From: Thalassolituus sp. UBA1087
GTDB lineage: Bacteria > Pseudomonadota > Gammaproteobacteria > Pseudomonadales > Oceanobacteraceae
Direction of reading: 5' to 3'
Assembly: GCA_002314145.1 (NCBI GenBank)
Contig: DCCG01000024.1
Span: 14,619 to 78,618, forward strand
DNA length: 64,000 bases
The notes under the pieces are model-generated. The model was not told the origin of the DNA and searched no databases. It saw nothing but the letters and a program-made list of their open reading frames with translations. Positions 43,705 through 53,184 of this stretch are shown piece by piece (within the stretch, counting starts at the first letter, position 1; the number at the start of each line of letters is the position of its first letter). The position numbers were made by a program, and so were the translations under genes.

Positions 43705-45093
43705 TCAGGCAGGCCCGGCAAGCTTATGCGGCGCCAGCAACTGTTCCAGTTCGGCGCGGCTGAGGTCTGTATTCTCCTCCGCGACATCGATCACCGGCCG
43801 TTTCTCTTTATACGCCTGCTTGGCTATATCGGCCGCTTTCAGGTAACCGATAACCGGATTAAGCGCTGTGACCAGAATCGGGTTACGCCCCAGTGCTGCG
43901 TTCAGCTGCTCTTCATTCACGGTAAAGGTAGCAATGGCTTTATCGGCCAGCAGACGCGCAACGTTCGCCAGCAACTGCAGACTTTCACACAGGTTACTGG
44001 CCACCAGCGGCAGCATCACATTCAGTTCAAAATTACCGGATTGCCCGGCCACGGTAATGGTCGCATCATTACCGATGACCTGTGCGGCGACCATCGCGGC
44101 AGATTCCGGAATCACCGGGTTCACCTTCCCCGGCATAATGGACGAGCCCGGTTGCAGGGCCTCCAGCTCAATTTCCCCCAGCCCGGCCAGCGGACCGGAA
44201 TTCATCCAGCGCAGATCATTGGCAATTTTCATCACCGAGACCGCGGTGGCTTTTAACTGTCCGGAAAGCGAGACAGCAACATCCTGGCTACTCATGTGCG
44301 CAAAATAATTTTCCGCCCGGGTCAGTGTCAGACCACTGATACCCGACAGCTCGCGCAGGAAGACAGGGACAAACTCAGGATGTGCGTTGACGCCGGTGCC
44401 CACGGCCGTACCGCCCTGTGCCAGTGAGTGCAGTGTTGGCTGAAGCCCGCTCAGTGCGCGGATATTCTGTGTAATCTGTGTTTGCCAGCCGCTGAGCGCC
44501 TGATCAAAACGCAGCGGCATGGCATCCATCAGGTGAGTGCGGCCGGTTTTTACCACGTCTTTCAGGCTTTCACCTTTCTGCCCGATCACCTGCTGCAGAT
44601 GGTCCAGAGCCGGCAACAGCGATGTTTCCAGCAACAACGCGGCACTCAGATGAATGGCGGAGGGAATGGTATCGTTACTGCTCTGCCCGGCGTTTACATG
44701 ATCATTCGGGCTCACGGGCTGACCGCAGCGTTCACTGGCCAGATGCGCCAGCACTTCGTTGGCGTTCATATTGGAGCTGGTACCGGAACCGGTCTGAAAC
44801 ACATCCACCGGAAAGTGCTGCATTAACTGATCATCATTGAGCAACTGCTGTGCACTCTGCTCAATGGCCACACCGATGGCCGAAGGAATCACCTCCAGTT
44901 CCCGGTTGGCCTTTGCGGCGGCTGCTTTAATCATAATCAACGCGCGGATAAAGGCTTGCGGCAGACTCTGCCCGCTGACCGGGAAGTTATTGATGGCACG
45001 CTGAGTCTGAGCACCATACAGGGCAGCAGCCGGTACCTGAAGCTCCCCCATACTGTCACGTTCGGTACGGTATTGCGGGTTCAGTTCTGTCAT
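43705..45093 (-). CDS. fumC: Fumarate hydratase, class II
   Basis: A 462-residue iron-independent fumarase of the aspartase/fumarase superfamily, converting fumarate to malate in the TCA cycle. Signatures include TGSGTSSNMNANEVLA near residue 100, the NDTIPSAIH helix, GRTHLMDAMPL with the catalytic His, GGTAVGTG and the GSSIMPGKVNPVIPE loop near residue 315 with the catalytic Ser. The ATG at 45093 has AGGAG 7 bp upstream. In several Pseudomonas species fumC is induced by iron shortage; no Fur site is visible immediately upstream here. It lies 86 bp after the hydrolase gene. Confidence 0.94.
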   Translation of the reverse strand: MTELNPQYRTERDSMGELQVPAAALYGAQTQRAINNFPVSGQSLPQAFIRALIMIKAAAAKANRELEVIPSAIGVAIEQSAQQLLNDDQLMQHFPVDVFQTGSGTSSNMNANEVLAHLASERCGQPVSPNDHVNAGQSSNDTIPSAIHLSAALLLETSLLPALDHLQQVIGQKGESLKDVVKTGRTHLMDAMPLRFDQALSGWQTQITQNIRALSGLQPTLHSLAQGGTAVGTGVNAHPEFVPVFLRELSGISGLTLTRAENYFAHMSSQDVAVSLSGQLKATAVSVMKIANDLRWMNSGPLAGLGEIELEALQPGSSIMPGKVNPVIPESAAMVAAQVIGNDATITVAGQSGNFELNVMLPLVASNLCESLQLLANVARLLADKAIATFTVNEEQLNAALGRNPILVTALNPVIGYLKAADIAKQAYKEKRPVIDVAEENTDLSRAELEQLLAPHKLAGPA

Positions 45094-45179
45094 AGCCGGC
45101 TCCTGAATGCTGATATTGTCTGTTAAAAATGACAACACAATAAAGAAATCATTCCGCAGCCACTAATGCGGATTTTTTA

Positions 45180-46148
45180 TCAATCTGATAGCCCGCTGAG
45201 AAAATCGTGATAAATAGCCGCACTGTCAGCCGTCTCTTCCAGCATCGGCATATGGCCAGTCCCCTCAAAGATATGCACTTTAAGCTGAGGTATATGTTGC
45301 TGCCATACCTGTGCCCCACTGACGTGCAGCAGCTGGTCTTCGCTTCCCCACCAGAGCATCGCCGGGGCCTGCAATTCATCAAACTGATCATCAAGAAAAT
45401 CGACGCCGTAAAACTGATCAAAAATGGCTTCCAGTTGCGGACGGCGCTCAATGTAATTTTCGGCAATGGCATTCAGCACGATATCCGGTAAATAAGGCGG
45501 ATTTTCCATCGTCATCGGATAAAAAGTATCAAACCCTTCGCGCTGACGGATAAAGAAAGGGTTATGTCCGGCATTCAGCATTTTTTCCATACGGCTCTGC
45601 TGCGGATACTCCCGGATACCGGCCGGGTCGACCATGGTCGCCGACAGGGTTTTCTGCGGGTAGCGGATGGCAAAAGTAGCGGTTAAAAAGCCCCCCATGG
45701 AGTTACCGATGATATGTGCAGCAGGCACATTCAGCGCATCCATTAAACGACTGATACGTGCTGCCTGAGCTGGCATGGTGTAATCCCAGCCAGAGGCAAA
45801 GCCGGTATCCCCATGGCCCGCCATATCCGGGATAATCACTTCATAATCGTCGGTGAAATGCTTGGCAAAACGTGGCCATACATCTTTATCCGCACTGTAA
45901 CCATGCAGCATAATAATAGCAGGCTTGCCCGGGTTCTTATGGTGGTAAATCACCAGTGCGTCCGGGCCCGGGGCACTGCCTTCTTCTGCTTTGATAACAA
46001 CCGTCTTCTGCTCCAGCCCGTATAACGAAGCCTCCAGATCAGTGGCATGGTTATACAGCCAGTGGCCCACAGCAGAATAGCTGCCCTGCAGCAGACCAAA
46101 CAACAGTGCCAGTATCAGTGGCACGACTAACAGAGTCACCTTTTTCAT
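45180..46148 (-). CDS. Alpha/beta hydrolase, membrane-anchored
   Basis: A 322-residue alpha/beta hydrolase. The N-terminus (LLVVPLILALLFGLLQG) is a signal anchor or uncleaved signal peptide. The oxyanion segment is IMLHGYSADKDVW, the nucleophile Ser is in IIGNSMGGFL near residue 145, the acid in WWGSEDQLL, and the His in EGTGHMPMLEE near residue 300. It resembles lipase/esterase-type enzymes. Position 75 bp after the monooxygenase gene and on the same strand suggests that it hydrolyses an ester made by that enzyme. The substrate itself is unproven. Confidence 0.88.
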   Translation of the reverse strand: MKKVTLLVVPLILALLFGLLQGSYSAVGHWLYNHATDLEASLYGLEQKTVVIKAEEGSAPGPDALVIYHHKNPGKPAIIMLHGYSADKDVWPRFAKHFTDDYEVIIPDMAGHGDTGFASGWDYTMPAQAARISRLMDALNVPAAHIIGNSMGGFLTATFAIRYPQKTLSATMVDPAGIREYPQQSRMEKMLNAGHNPFFIRQREGFDTFYPMTMENPPYLPDIVLNAIAENYIERRPQLEAIFDQFYGVDFLDDQFDELQAPAMLWWGSEDQLLHVSGAQVWQQHIPQLKVHIFEGTGHMPMLEETADSAAIYHDFLSGLSD

Positions 46149-46223
46149 ACGCTCACCTTTTTTATTTATTGTTTTTTCTCAGTTGCGATCGTCAGTTTCG
46201 TTTGTCAGTTTCGACTGCCAGGG

Positions 46224-47681
46224 TCAGACAAAATCATGGTCTTTTTCGCGGAAGTTTTTCGTCCAGCGGCGGAAGGTAAAACTGAAGCCCGGAAACATAG
46301 CAATGACTTTGCCGCTTTTGCTTTTATACCAGCTGTTACAGCCACCGGTCTGCCAGACCGTTTTCGCCATTTCATCATGAATATGGCCAGTGTAACTGGC
46401 CTCCGCCTGAGGTTTTACTTCAATACGCTGCTTGCCACGCTGACGGACTTCTTTAATGGCGCGCATAATGTAATTCATCTGCGCTTCGATAATAAAGATC
46501 GCGGAAGTATGGCCTATGCCGGTATTCGGCCCGGTAACAATAAATAAATTCGGGAAGCCAGGTGCCGAAGTACCCAGATAAGCGCGCGGGTAATCGGCCC
46601 ACACATCCGCCAGTGTTTTACCCTGCTGGCCAATCACCGGATAAGAAATCACACCGTCTGTCGCATCGTAGCCGGTGGAATAAATAATCAGATCCAGATC
46701 CAGCTGTTCACCGGATTCTGTTTTAATACCCTGTTCATTGATCTCGCTGATACCATCCGTTTTATCATGCAGGGTAACGTTATCGCGGCAAAAGGCCGGG
46801 TACAGGGTATCGGACAGAATGACCCGTTTGCAGCCGATGGTAAAATCCGGTGTCACTTTCTTTTGCAGCTGTGGATCTTTGATCTGATTTTTAATGTGTC
46901 TGCGGGCTTTTCTGCCAGCCAGTAGCTCGAGCATAAAATCAGAGTATTTAAACCCGATGACCCGGGTTTCCAGCCCCCAGTAAATGGCTTCACGTAACAT
47001 GCGATAGATAAACTTATTGCTCAGCAATTTACGCTGCCAGTTTTTAAATACGTAATCCGGGCGAGGCATCACCCAGTGAGGCGTGCGCTGAAACACATGC
47101 AGATGGTCAACATCCGGCGCTATCGCCGGAATCACCTGAGCAGCACTGGCACCACTGCCGATAATGGCCACGCGCTTGCCTTTATAGTCGTAACTCTGGT
47201 CCCAGTTATTGGTGTGGAAAGATTTACCTTTAAACGTATCGCGGCCTTTAAAATCCGGTATCACCGGCGTACTCAGCGGGCCGGAGGCATTAACAATAAA
47301 CTGCGCTGTTAAAATCTCACCGTCGTTAATTTCAACCAGCCACTGGTTTTCATCATCGCGCCACTGAATTTTACTGACGTTGGCACTGGTGCGGGTTTTG
47401 TCACGCAGGCCGTGCTTATCAATCACATAGTTGGTGTATTCCCGCAATTCATTCTGTTCAGCGAACATCTGTGACCAGTTGTAAGGCTCGGATTCAATCG
47501 AATATAAGGGTGACTGCACATCCACCGCTGCGCCCGGATACGTATTCTGAGCCCAGGTGCCGCCCATAAACTCGCGGCGCTCCAGAATCAGGTAATCGTC
47601 GATTCCCTGTTTGTGCAGATTAATAGCTGCGCACTGGCCACCAAAGCCACTGCCGATGATGATGACGGTATAAGAAGACAT
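46224..47681 (-). CDS. Flavin-containing monooxygenase (Baeyer-Villiger type, AlmA-like)
   Basis: A 485-residue class B flavoprotein monooxygenase. The FAD site is IIIGSGFGGQCAAI (G-x-G-x-x-G) at the N-terminus. The Baeyer-Villiger fingerprint FKGKSFHTNNWD (F-x-G-x3-H-x3-W-P/D) lies near residue 155, and the NADPH site GSGASAAQ near 178. Such enzymes insert oxygen next to a ketone, or oxidise long-chain alkanes (AlmA type). The ATG at 47681 has AAGGGAG about 6 bp upstream; a GTG at 47696 is the alternative. Together with the downstream hydrolase and the divergent TetR gene it looks like an inducible catabolic module. A role on alkyl ketones or alkanes is inference. Confidence 0.88.
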   Translation of the reverse strand: MSSYTVIIIGSGFGGQCAAINLHKQGIDDYLILERREFMGGTWAQNTYPGAAVDVQSPLYSIESEPYNWSQMFAEQNELREYTNYVIDKHGLRDKTRTSANVSKIQWRDDENQWLVEINDGEILTAQFIVNASGPLSTPVIPDFKGRDTFKGKSFHTNNWDQSYDYKGKRVAIIGSGASAAQVIPAIAPDVDHLHVFQRTPHWVMPRPDYVFKNWQRKLLSNKFIYRMLREAIYWGLETRVIGFKYSDFMLELLAGRKARRHIKNQIKDPQLQKKVTPDFTIGCKRVILSDTLYPAFCRDNVTLHDKTDGISEINEQGIKTESGEQLDLDLIIYSTGYDATDGVISYPVIGQQGKTLADVWADYPRAYLGTSAPGFPNLFIVTGPNTGIGHTSAIFIIEAQMNYIMRAIKEVRQRGKQRIEVKPQAEASYTGHIHDEMAKTVWQTGGCNSWYKSKSGKVIAMFPGFSFTFRRWTKNFREKDHDFV

Positions 47682-47737
47682 TCCGGCTCCCTTCACGACC
47701 GGTCAGAGCGGCGCGAATTTTTATTGTTAAAAGTGAA

Positions 47738-47774
47738 GACAAGCGTCATCACTTTACTTCTGAAGACACCTGTC
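47738..47774. promoter_or_regulatory. Paired GAC-n4-GTC sites in the TetR/monooxygenase divergent gap
   Basis: Two partial direct repeats, GAAGACAAGCGTCATC (from 47735) and GAAGACACCTGTCGTC (from 47762), match at 12 of 16 bases and each centre on a GAC-n4-GTC palindrome (47738-47747 and 47765-47774). They are 27 bp apart. Their place in a 106-bp divergent gap makes them the likely operators of the adjacent TetR regulator. Confidence 0.5.
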
Positions 47775-47787
47775 GTCAAATGGAACC

Positions 47788-48498
47788 ATGAGTCAATTAC
47801 AGACAAAAAAACAGGCCGCACATACAGCCGGCAGCGATGAAACTCAAAGCGGTCGTACCTACGGAGGACAAAGCCGCGAGCAGCGTCAGGCACAGCGGCG
47901 CCAACAGTTTCTGGACGCCGGGCTGGAAGTATTTGGCACCGAGGGGTTCCGTCTTGCCACCGTGCGCAGCATCTGCCGCACAGCGCAGCTCACCGACCGC
48001 TATTTCTATGAAGAATTCGGCAATCTCGAAGGCCTGTTACAGGCTGTTTACTGCGATTGTATGGACCGCATTTATCAACAGCTGATGGCGGAACTGGCGC
48101 AGCTATCCGCCGGTGACAGTATGCGTGAGGTGGTGGAAAGCACACTGGAAGTGTTTTTCGCTGAGCTGGAAGATCCCCGGGTTGCCCGGGTGTGCATGCT
48201 GGAACTGGAAGGGGTCAGCGCCGGAACCGACACTCTGTATCTGGGCTATATCCGTCGCTTCGCACTCTTGCTGATGAGTATGTCGCGGCGCGCCTACCCG
48301 CACTGGCAGCTGCAGGATGATGAAGCGGAATTACTGGGTACAGGCCTTGTTGGTGCCGTCCGGCAGATATCGACCAGCTGGTTAATGTCCGGCCATAGTC
48401 ACAGTCGCCGGTTAATGGTTCAGACCGGCAGCCGTATTATCCTGGGCCTGATACACCAGCTTCAGCAGGAGGCCGATCAGCAGCGATCAGATAATTAA
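47788..48498 (+). CDS. TetR-family transcriptional regulator
   Basis: A 236-residue regulator. A hydrophilic 35-residue N-terminal tail precedes the TetR DNA-binding domain (about residues 38-85): FLDAGLEVFGTEGFRLATVR, then SICRTAQLTDRYFYEEFGN with the recognition helix. The C-terminal ligand domain is family-variable. It is divergent from the monooxygenase-hydrolase pair and is the obvious candidate to control it, repressing until a substrate binds. The first ATG was taken; starts further in would shorten the tail. Confidence 0.9.
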   Translation: MSQLQTKKQAAHTAGSDETQSGRTYGGQSREQRQAQRRQQFLDAGLEVFGTEGFRLATVRSICRTAQLTDRYFYEEFGNLEGLLQAVYCDCMDRIYQQLMAELAQLSAGDSMREVVESTLEVFFAELEDPRVARVCMLELEGVSAGTDTLYLGYIRRFALLLMSMSRRAYPHWQLQDDEAELLGTGLVGAVRQISTSWLMSGHSHSRRLMVQTGSRIILGLIHQLQQEADQQRSDN

Positions 48499-48554
48499 AT
48501 CGGCTGCGAGTCCGCAGCGGCTTAATTATTTGTACACAAGATAACTGACCGGCT

Positions 48555-49655
48555 TCAGGAAGAAGCCGGTACCGAAGCCTGGTTTACATTCCCTGTCAGC
48601 AATTCTGCCGGCACGCTGTCGAGATGCAGAGTGCGGGTCGGGAAGGCACAGTCAGCGCCATGCTGATGAATAATGTTCAGCACTTTCAGTAGCACGTCCT
48701 GTTTAATTTCGTGGTAACGCACCCAATCGGTGGTTTTGGTGAAGGTGTAAATAAAGAAATCCAGACTCGACGCACCAAAGGCGTTGAAGTTCACGATCAT
48801 GGTTTGATCCTTGTCGATTTCTTCGTGATTGCGCAGCATGGTTTTGACGTCTTCGATAATGCCGTCCAATGCCCGGGAATCCTGATAACGCACACCCATG
48901 GTTTCATAAATCCGGCGATTGAGCATACGCGACGGGTTCTCCACCGTAATGGTGGTAAACACCGAATTCGGTACATACAGGGGGCGTTTATCAAAGGTAC
49001 GGATACGGGTAACGCGGAAGCCGATGTGCTCAACCGTGCCTTCAATACTGCGGTCCGGTGAACGTATCCAGTCGCCGACGCGGAATGGACGGTCGAGATA
49101 AATAATTAACGAACCGAAAAAATTGGCCAGCAGATCTTTGGCGGCCATACCCACAATCAGACCACCCACACCACCGAAGGCGAGGATGCCGGAGATGGAA
49201 ATTCCCAGCATCTGAAATACCGGCAGCACAATCAGAACCGTGACGGTGAGCTTGGCGATTTTACCCACCATCTGCACCGTGGTCGGATCACTGCCACGAT
49301 GCAGTTGCTGTTGTTCAATGCGGCTGATTAAGCGCCATAACGCCCAGGCCACCAGAATAATCAGCGACAGCTGACGCACAATGGGAATACTGGTGACGAT
49401 TTCCGAGGAGTAATGACGGGCAGTAATGTCGGCAATCCAGGTGGCCCCCACGGCCACAATCATCCAGTTAACCGGAATACCAATGGCTTCGATGACGATG
49501 TCATCCCATTGTGTATTGGTTCCGGCCACCAGCCGCGCCAGTGTCTTTCTGAACAGGCGCCAGATCAGTCCGGCCACCAGGGTAATGCCTAATGCTATTG
49601 ATACATCCCAGAACCAGTCGTAATTCTGTGACGATAAATCATTCCACCATTCCAC
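48555..49655 (-). CDS. MscS-family mechanosensitive channel
   Basis: A 366-residue inner-membrane channel that opens on membrane tension and releases solutes during osmotic downshock. Four to five N-terminal membrane segments are visible. The pore helix and entry to the beta domain are clear near residues 155-195: GVGGLIVGMAAKDLLANFFGSLIIYLDRPF, partly quoted here by position, with the motif GLIVGMAAKDLL and then FRVGDWI. The beta domain has VEHIGFRVTRIRTFDKRP and VPNSVFTT, the typical MscS patterns. It lies 24 bp downstream of rlmB on the same strand and may be transcribed with it. Confidence 0.9.
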   Translation of the reverse strand: MEWWNDLSSQNYDWFWDVSIALGITLVAGLIWRLFRKTLARLVAGTNTQWDDIVIEAIGIPVNWMIVAVGATWIADITARHYSSEIVTSIPIVRQLSLIILVAWALWRLISRIEQQQLHRGSDPTTVQMVGKIAKLTVTVLIVLPVFQMLGISISGILAFGGVGGLIVGMAAKDLLANFFGSLIIYLDRPFRVGDWIRSPDRSIEGTVEHIGFRVTRIRTFDKRPLYVPNSVFTTITVENPSRMLNRRIYETMGVRYQDSRALDGIIEDVKTMLRNHEEIDKDQTMIVNFNAFGASSLDFFIYTFTKTTDWVRYHEIKQDVLLKVLNIIHQHGADCAFPTRTLHLDSVPAELLTGNVNQASVPASS

Positions 49656-49679
49656 GTTATTAACTCCAATAACCAGTGA

Positions 49680-50429
49680 TCAGCCAGCTGTCTGCCGCTG
49701 GCGCACTGCTTCAAATAAACACACACCGGTGGCGACCGATACGTTCAGGGAACTGACTTCCCCGGCCATGGGAATATGGGCGAGGAAATCACAATGCTCA
49801 CGGGTAAGACGGCGCATACCCGCACCTTCTGCGCCCATAACAATGGCCACGGCGCCTTTCAGGTCCTGTTGATAAATGGTCTGCTGCGCTTCTCCGGCGG
49901 TACCGATAATCCAGATGCCGCGTTCCTGCAGCTCTTTCATGGTGCGGGCCAGATTAGTAACCTGGATATAGGGCACAGCTTCCGCCGCGCCACAGGCTAC
50001 TTTTGCGGCAGTGGCATTTAACGGTGCGGATTTATCTTTCGGAGCAATGACGACCTGTACACCGGCGGCGTCTGCCGTACGCAGACAGGCACCTAAATTG
50101 TGAGGGTCGGTAACGCCATCCAGAATCAGGATCAGCGCAGAGCCGGACAGAGCATCAAGTATGTCCGGCAGATGTTTTTCCGATTTATTCTGCACCGGCT
50201 TACGCCAGGCAATAATGCCCTGATGATTATTGCCTTCGCCGGCTTTCTGATTCATCAGGCCTTTATCAACATCACTGATCATCAGGCCCTGTTCTGTTGC
50301 CAGATCCAGAACCACTTGCATACGCTTATCCTGGCGCCCTTTCTGCACCCAGATTTCGATCACCTGATCCGGGCTGCGCTGTAATAAAGTGGTCACAGCA
50401 TGCAGCCCGTAAACGGCTTCAGATTTCAT
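49680..50429 (-). CDS. rlmB: 23S rRNA 2'-O-ribose G2251 methyltransferase
   Basis: A 249-residue SPOUT methyltransferase that modifies G2251 in the peptidyl-transferase P loop, using S-adenosylmethionine. The N-terminal substrate-binding domain starts AVYGLHAVTTLLQ. The SPOUT domain has the three motifs: LDGVTDPHNLGACLRTADAAG near residue 110 (quoted to 20 residues in parts, with key N and R), IVMGAEGAGMRRL near 195, and IPMAGEVSSLNVSVATGV near 220 that forms the knot. rnr lies 11 bp upstream on the same strand, the usual rnr-rlmB operon. Confidence 0.96.
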   Translation of the reverse strand: MKSEAVYGLHAVTTLLQRSPDQVIEIWVQKGRQDKRMQVVLDLATEQGLMISDVDKGLMNQKAGEGNNHQGIIAWRKPVQNKSEKHLPDILDALSGSALILILDGVTDPHNLGACLRTADAAGVQVVIAPKDKSAPLNATAAKVACGAAEAVPYIQVTNLARTMKELQERGIWIIGTAGEAQQTIYQQDLKGAVAIVMGAEGAGMRRLTREHCDFLAHIPMAGEVSSLNVSVATGVCLFEAVRQRQTAG

Positions 50430-50440
50430 TTAATATCCTG

Positions 50441-53128
50441 TTACTTTTTTGCGGCAGGCCTGGTACTGTCTTTTTTAGCACTGCTTTTCCTGGCTGTTTT
50501 CTTTTTACCCGGTTTCTTTTTATCGGGCGTCTTTTTATCGGGTGTCGCTACCGACTTTTTTGCCGATGTTTTTTTACCATCTTTCTTAGTGCTTTTTTTC
50601 TTACCTTCGCCCTTTTTTCCTGCCGATTTTTTAGCATTCAGTTTTTGCCGTTTGCTGGGCTTTTTCTTTGCTGACGCTGAGCTTTTACCGTCATTTTTTT
50701 TACCATCCTGCTTGTCTTCAGCGGATTGACGGCGACCCGGTTTCAGTTCCACCTCTTCGGTCTGACCTGCCGCCCGGCGTTCACGACGACGCGGAGAACG
50801 GGCGGGCTTCGGCATATCGGCAGCGGCCCCGCGATTTTTATTCATCGGCGCAGTGGTCAGTTCGAAATCCACTTTACGGTCATCCAGATCAACACCCGCG
50901 ACCCGTACCCAGAGTTTATCGCCAAGGCGGAAACTGCGACGGGTGCGCTCTCCGATTAAGCGGTGTTTTACCGAATCAAAGTGGTAGTAATCATTGGCTA
51001 GGTGGGAGACATGCACCAGACCTTCCACATACACATCTTTCAGTTCCACAAACAGACCAAAGCCGGTGACGGCGGTAATAACACCTTCAAACTCTTCGCC
51101 GATGCGGTCTGATATATATTCACATTTGAGAAAATCCACCACATCACGGGTGGCGTCATCGGCCCGCCGCTCGGTCATGGAGCACTGCTCACCCATCTGC
51201 ACAATGGCATTCATGTCATAGGGGTAAATATTTTTCTGCGCCAGCGGTTTCGCCCCGTCGGCACGCTGTACGTGTTTGCATTCACGCTCACTGCGGATCA
51301 CGCTGCGGATGCCCCTGTGGACCAGCAAATCGGTATACCGGCGGATAGGCGAGGTAAAGTGCGTATAGGCTTTGTAAGCCAGGCCAAAGTGCCCTTCATT
51401 TTCCGGCTGATACACCGCCTGACTGAGTGAGCGCAACAGTACTGTCTGAATCAGATGGGAATCCGGCCGGTTTTCAACCTGCGCCAGTAAGGTCTGGTAG
51501 TCTTTTGGTGACGGGTCCTGGCCATGGGCCAGAGATAAGCCCATTTCTCCCAGGAAGGAATGCAGATTCTCCAGTTTTTCTGACGTCGGTCCGTTATGCA
51601 CACGGTACAGTGCCGGCACTTTATAACGCTGCAGAAAATCCGCCGCGCATACGTTGGCCGCCAGCATGCATTCTTCGATCAGCATGTGGGCATCGTTGCG
51701 CTGTACCGGCACAATTTCCTGAATTTTGCGCTCAGCATCAAACACAATGCGTGTTTCAACGGAGTCAAAATCCATCGCCCCACGCACTTCACGTTTACTG
51801 CGCAGCAGTTTAAACAGCCCGTACAGATCTTCGACATGGGGCACCACAGAAGCATAATGTTCACGCCAGGTTTCACCCTGTTCGGTGCGCGGCTGCTCAA
51901 GCATCTGCCAGACTTTGTTGTAGGTCAGGCGGGCGTGAGAATGAATCAGGCCTTCCATAAATTTATAACCGGAAATATTACCGGCTTTGGAGATGGTCAT
52001 TTCACAGACCATGACCAGACGGTCAACCTGAGGGTTCAGGGAACACAGACCGTTGGATAGTTTTTCCGGCAGCATGGGCACCACAAATTCCGGAAAATAG
52101 ACCGAGTTGCCACGTTGCCTGGCTTCATTATCCAGCGCTGAATTGACCTGTACGTAGTGGGATACGTCAGCGATGGCGACCCACAGACGCCAGCCACCGG
52201 TATTGCGGTTTTTCTCACAATACACCGCATCATCGAAGTCTTTGGCGTCTTCCCCGTCAATGGTGACGAACGGCAGATGACGCAGGTCGATGCGGTTTTT
52301 CTTATCCTTCTCTTTAACTTCGTCAGGCAGTTTTTTGGTTTCAATGCCGACTTCATCCGGCCATTCAAACGGAATATTGTGACTGCGGATGGCGACATCG
52401 ATTTCCATACCCGGTGCCAGATGTTCTCCCAGCACCTCAATCACTTCGCCCATGGGTAAACCACCGGCCTGAGGCTGACGGGTAATATGTACGACCACGA
52501 ACTGGCCATGACGGGCCTGATTACGCCCTGCCGCCGGAATCAGCACTTCTTTTGATACCCGTTTATTATCCGGCTGTACCAGTCCGATCACACCACCGTC
52601 ATCGCTGTCATTGCCTCCGCCCTGTTCAAAATAGCGGCCGACAATCTGGGTGGTGTTGCGTTCCAGTACTTCAACAATTTTGCCTTCCGGACGACCACGG
52701 CGATCCAGCCCGAGAATCTGCACAGCGACCCGGTCGCCATGAAAGACTTTGCTCATCTGGCGGTTGGAGAGATGCACATCGTCAGCACCATCACGCAACA
52801 CAAAACCAAAGCCATCACGGTGTCCCATCACCAGTCCGGTAACCAGATCCACTTTGCGCAGCGGGGCAAACTGGTTACGGCGGTTACTGATCAGCTGGCC
52901 GTCCCGTGACATGGCAATCAGCCGGCGGCGCAAGGCTTCCACCCGGTCTTCATCGGTTTCGCCCAGGTGCGCGCAGACTTCGGCATGCGTCGCCGGGTGC
53001 CCGATCTCTTCCAGCAGGCTCAGCAGAGCATCACGGCTGGCAACCGGGTTATCGTATTTTTCGGCTTCCTCGGCGGCTTTAGGGTCGTGAAAAACGGTTT
53101 TTGGTGTCTGATCGCTGGAATCCGTCAA
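50441..53128 (-). CDS. rnr: Ribonuclease R
   Basis: An 895-residue 3'-5' exoribonuclease that degrades structured RNA. Order of domains: N-terminal helix-turn-helix (about residues 28-75), two cold-shock domains (about 80-235), the RNB catalytic domain (about 262-590) with the Asp cluster in TIDGEDAKDFDDAVY, and an S1 domain (about 645-725, GEEFEGVITAVTGFGLFVEL). The C-terminal tail from about residue 760 is an extreme Lys-rich low-complexity region made of imperfect KK-T/P/S-DKK units, longer than in E. coli. Such tails help unwinding of RNA duplexes and ribosome binding. It is followed after 11 bp by rlmB. Confidence 0.96.
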   Translation of the reverse strand: MTDSSDQTPKTVFHDPKAAEEAEKYDNPVASRDALLSLLEEIGHPATHAEVCAHLGETDEDRVEALRRRLIAMSRDGQLISNRRNQFAPLRKVDLVTGLVMGHRDGFGFVLRDGADDVHLSNRQMSKVFHGDRVAVQILGLDRRGRPEGKIVEVLERNTTQIVGRYFEQGGGNDSDDGGVIGLVQPDNKRVSKEVLIPAAGRNQARHGQFVVVHITRQPQAGGLPMGEVIEVLGEHLAPGMEIDVAIRSHNIPFEWPDEVGIETKKLPDEVKEKDKKNRIDLRHLPFVTIDGEDAKDFDDAVYCEKNRNTGGWRLWVAIADVSHYVQVNSALDNEARQRGNSVYFPEFVVPMLPEKLSNGLCSLNPQVDRLVMVCEMTISKAGNISGYKFMEGLIHSHARLTYNKVWQMLEQPRTEQGETWREHYASVVPHVEDLYGLFKLLRSKREVRGAMDFDSVETRIVFDAERKIQEIVPVQRNDAHMLIEECMLAANVCAADFLQRYKVPALYRVHNGPTSEKLENLHSFLGEMGLSLAHGQDPSPKDYQTLLAQVENRPDSHLIQTVLLRSLSQAVYQPENEGHFGLAYKAYTHFTSPIRRYTDLLVHRGIRSVIRSERECKHVQRADGAKPLAQKNIYPYDMNAIVQMGEQCSMTERRADDATRDVVDFLKCEYISDRIGEEFEGVITAVTGFGLFVELKDVYVEGLVHVSHLANDYYHFDSVKHRLIGERTRRSFRLGDKLWVRVAGVDLDDRKVDFELTTAPMNKNRGAAADMPKPARSPRRRERRAAGQTEEVELKPGRRQSAEDKQDGKKNDGKSSASAKKKPSKRQKLNAKKSAGKKGEGKKKSTKKDGKKTSAKKSVATPDKKTPDKKKPGKKKTARKSSAKKDSTRPAAKK

Positions 53129-53184
53129 TGTGCGGCTCCTGTTAGTTTTTTAAAAGTTTGAACAGTCGGCCCAATGATAACAGG

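Noticed and set aside
50400..50729. Plus-strand frames rich in Phe and Leu opposite the rnr 3' end
   Set aside because: They are the antisense reading of the AAA/AAG-rich Lys tail (TTT/CTT codons), which always gives open Phe/Leu frames.
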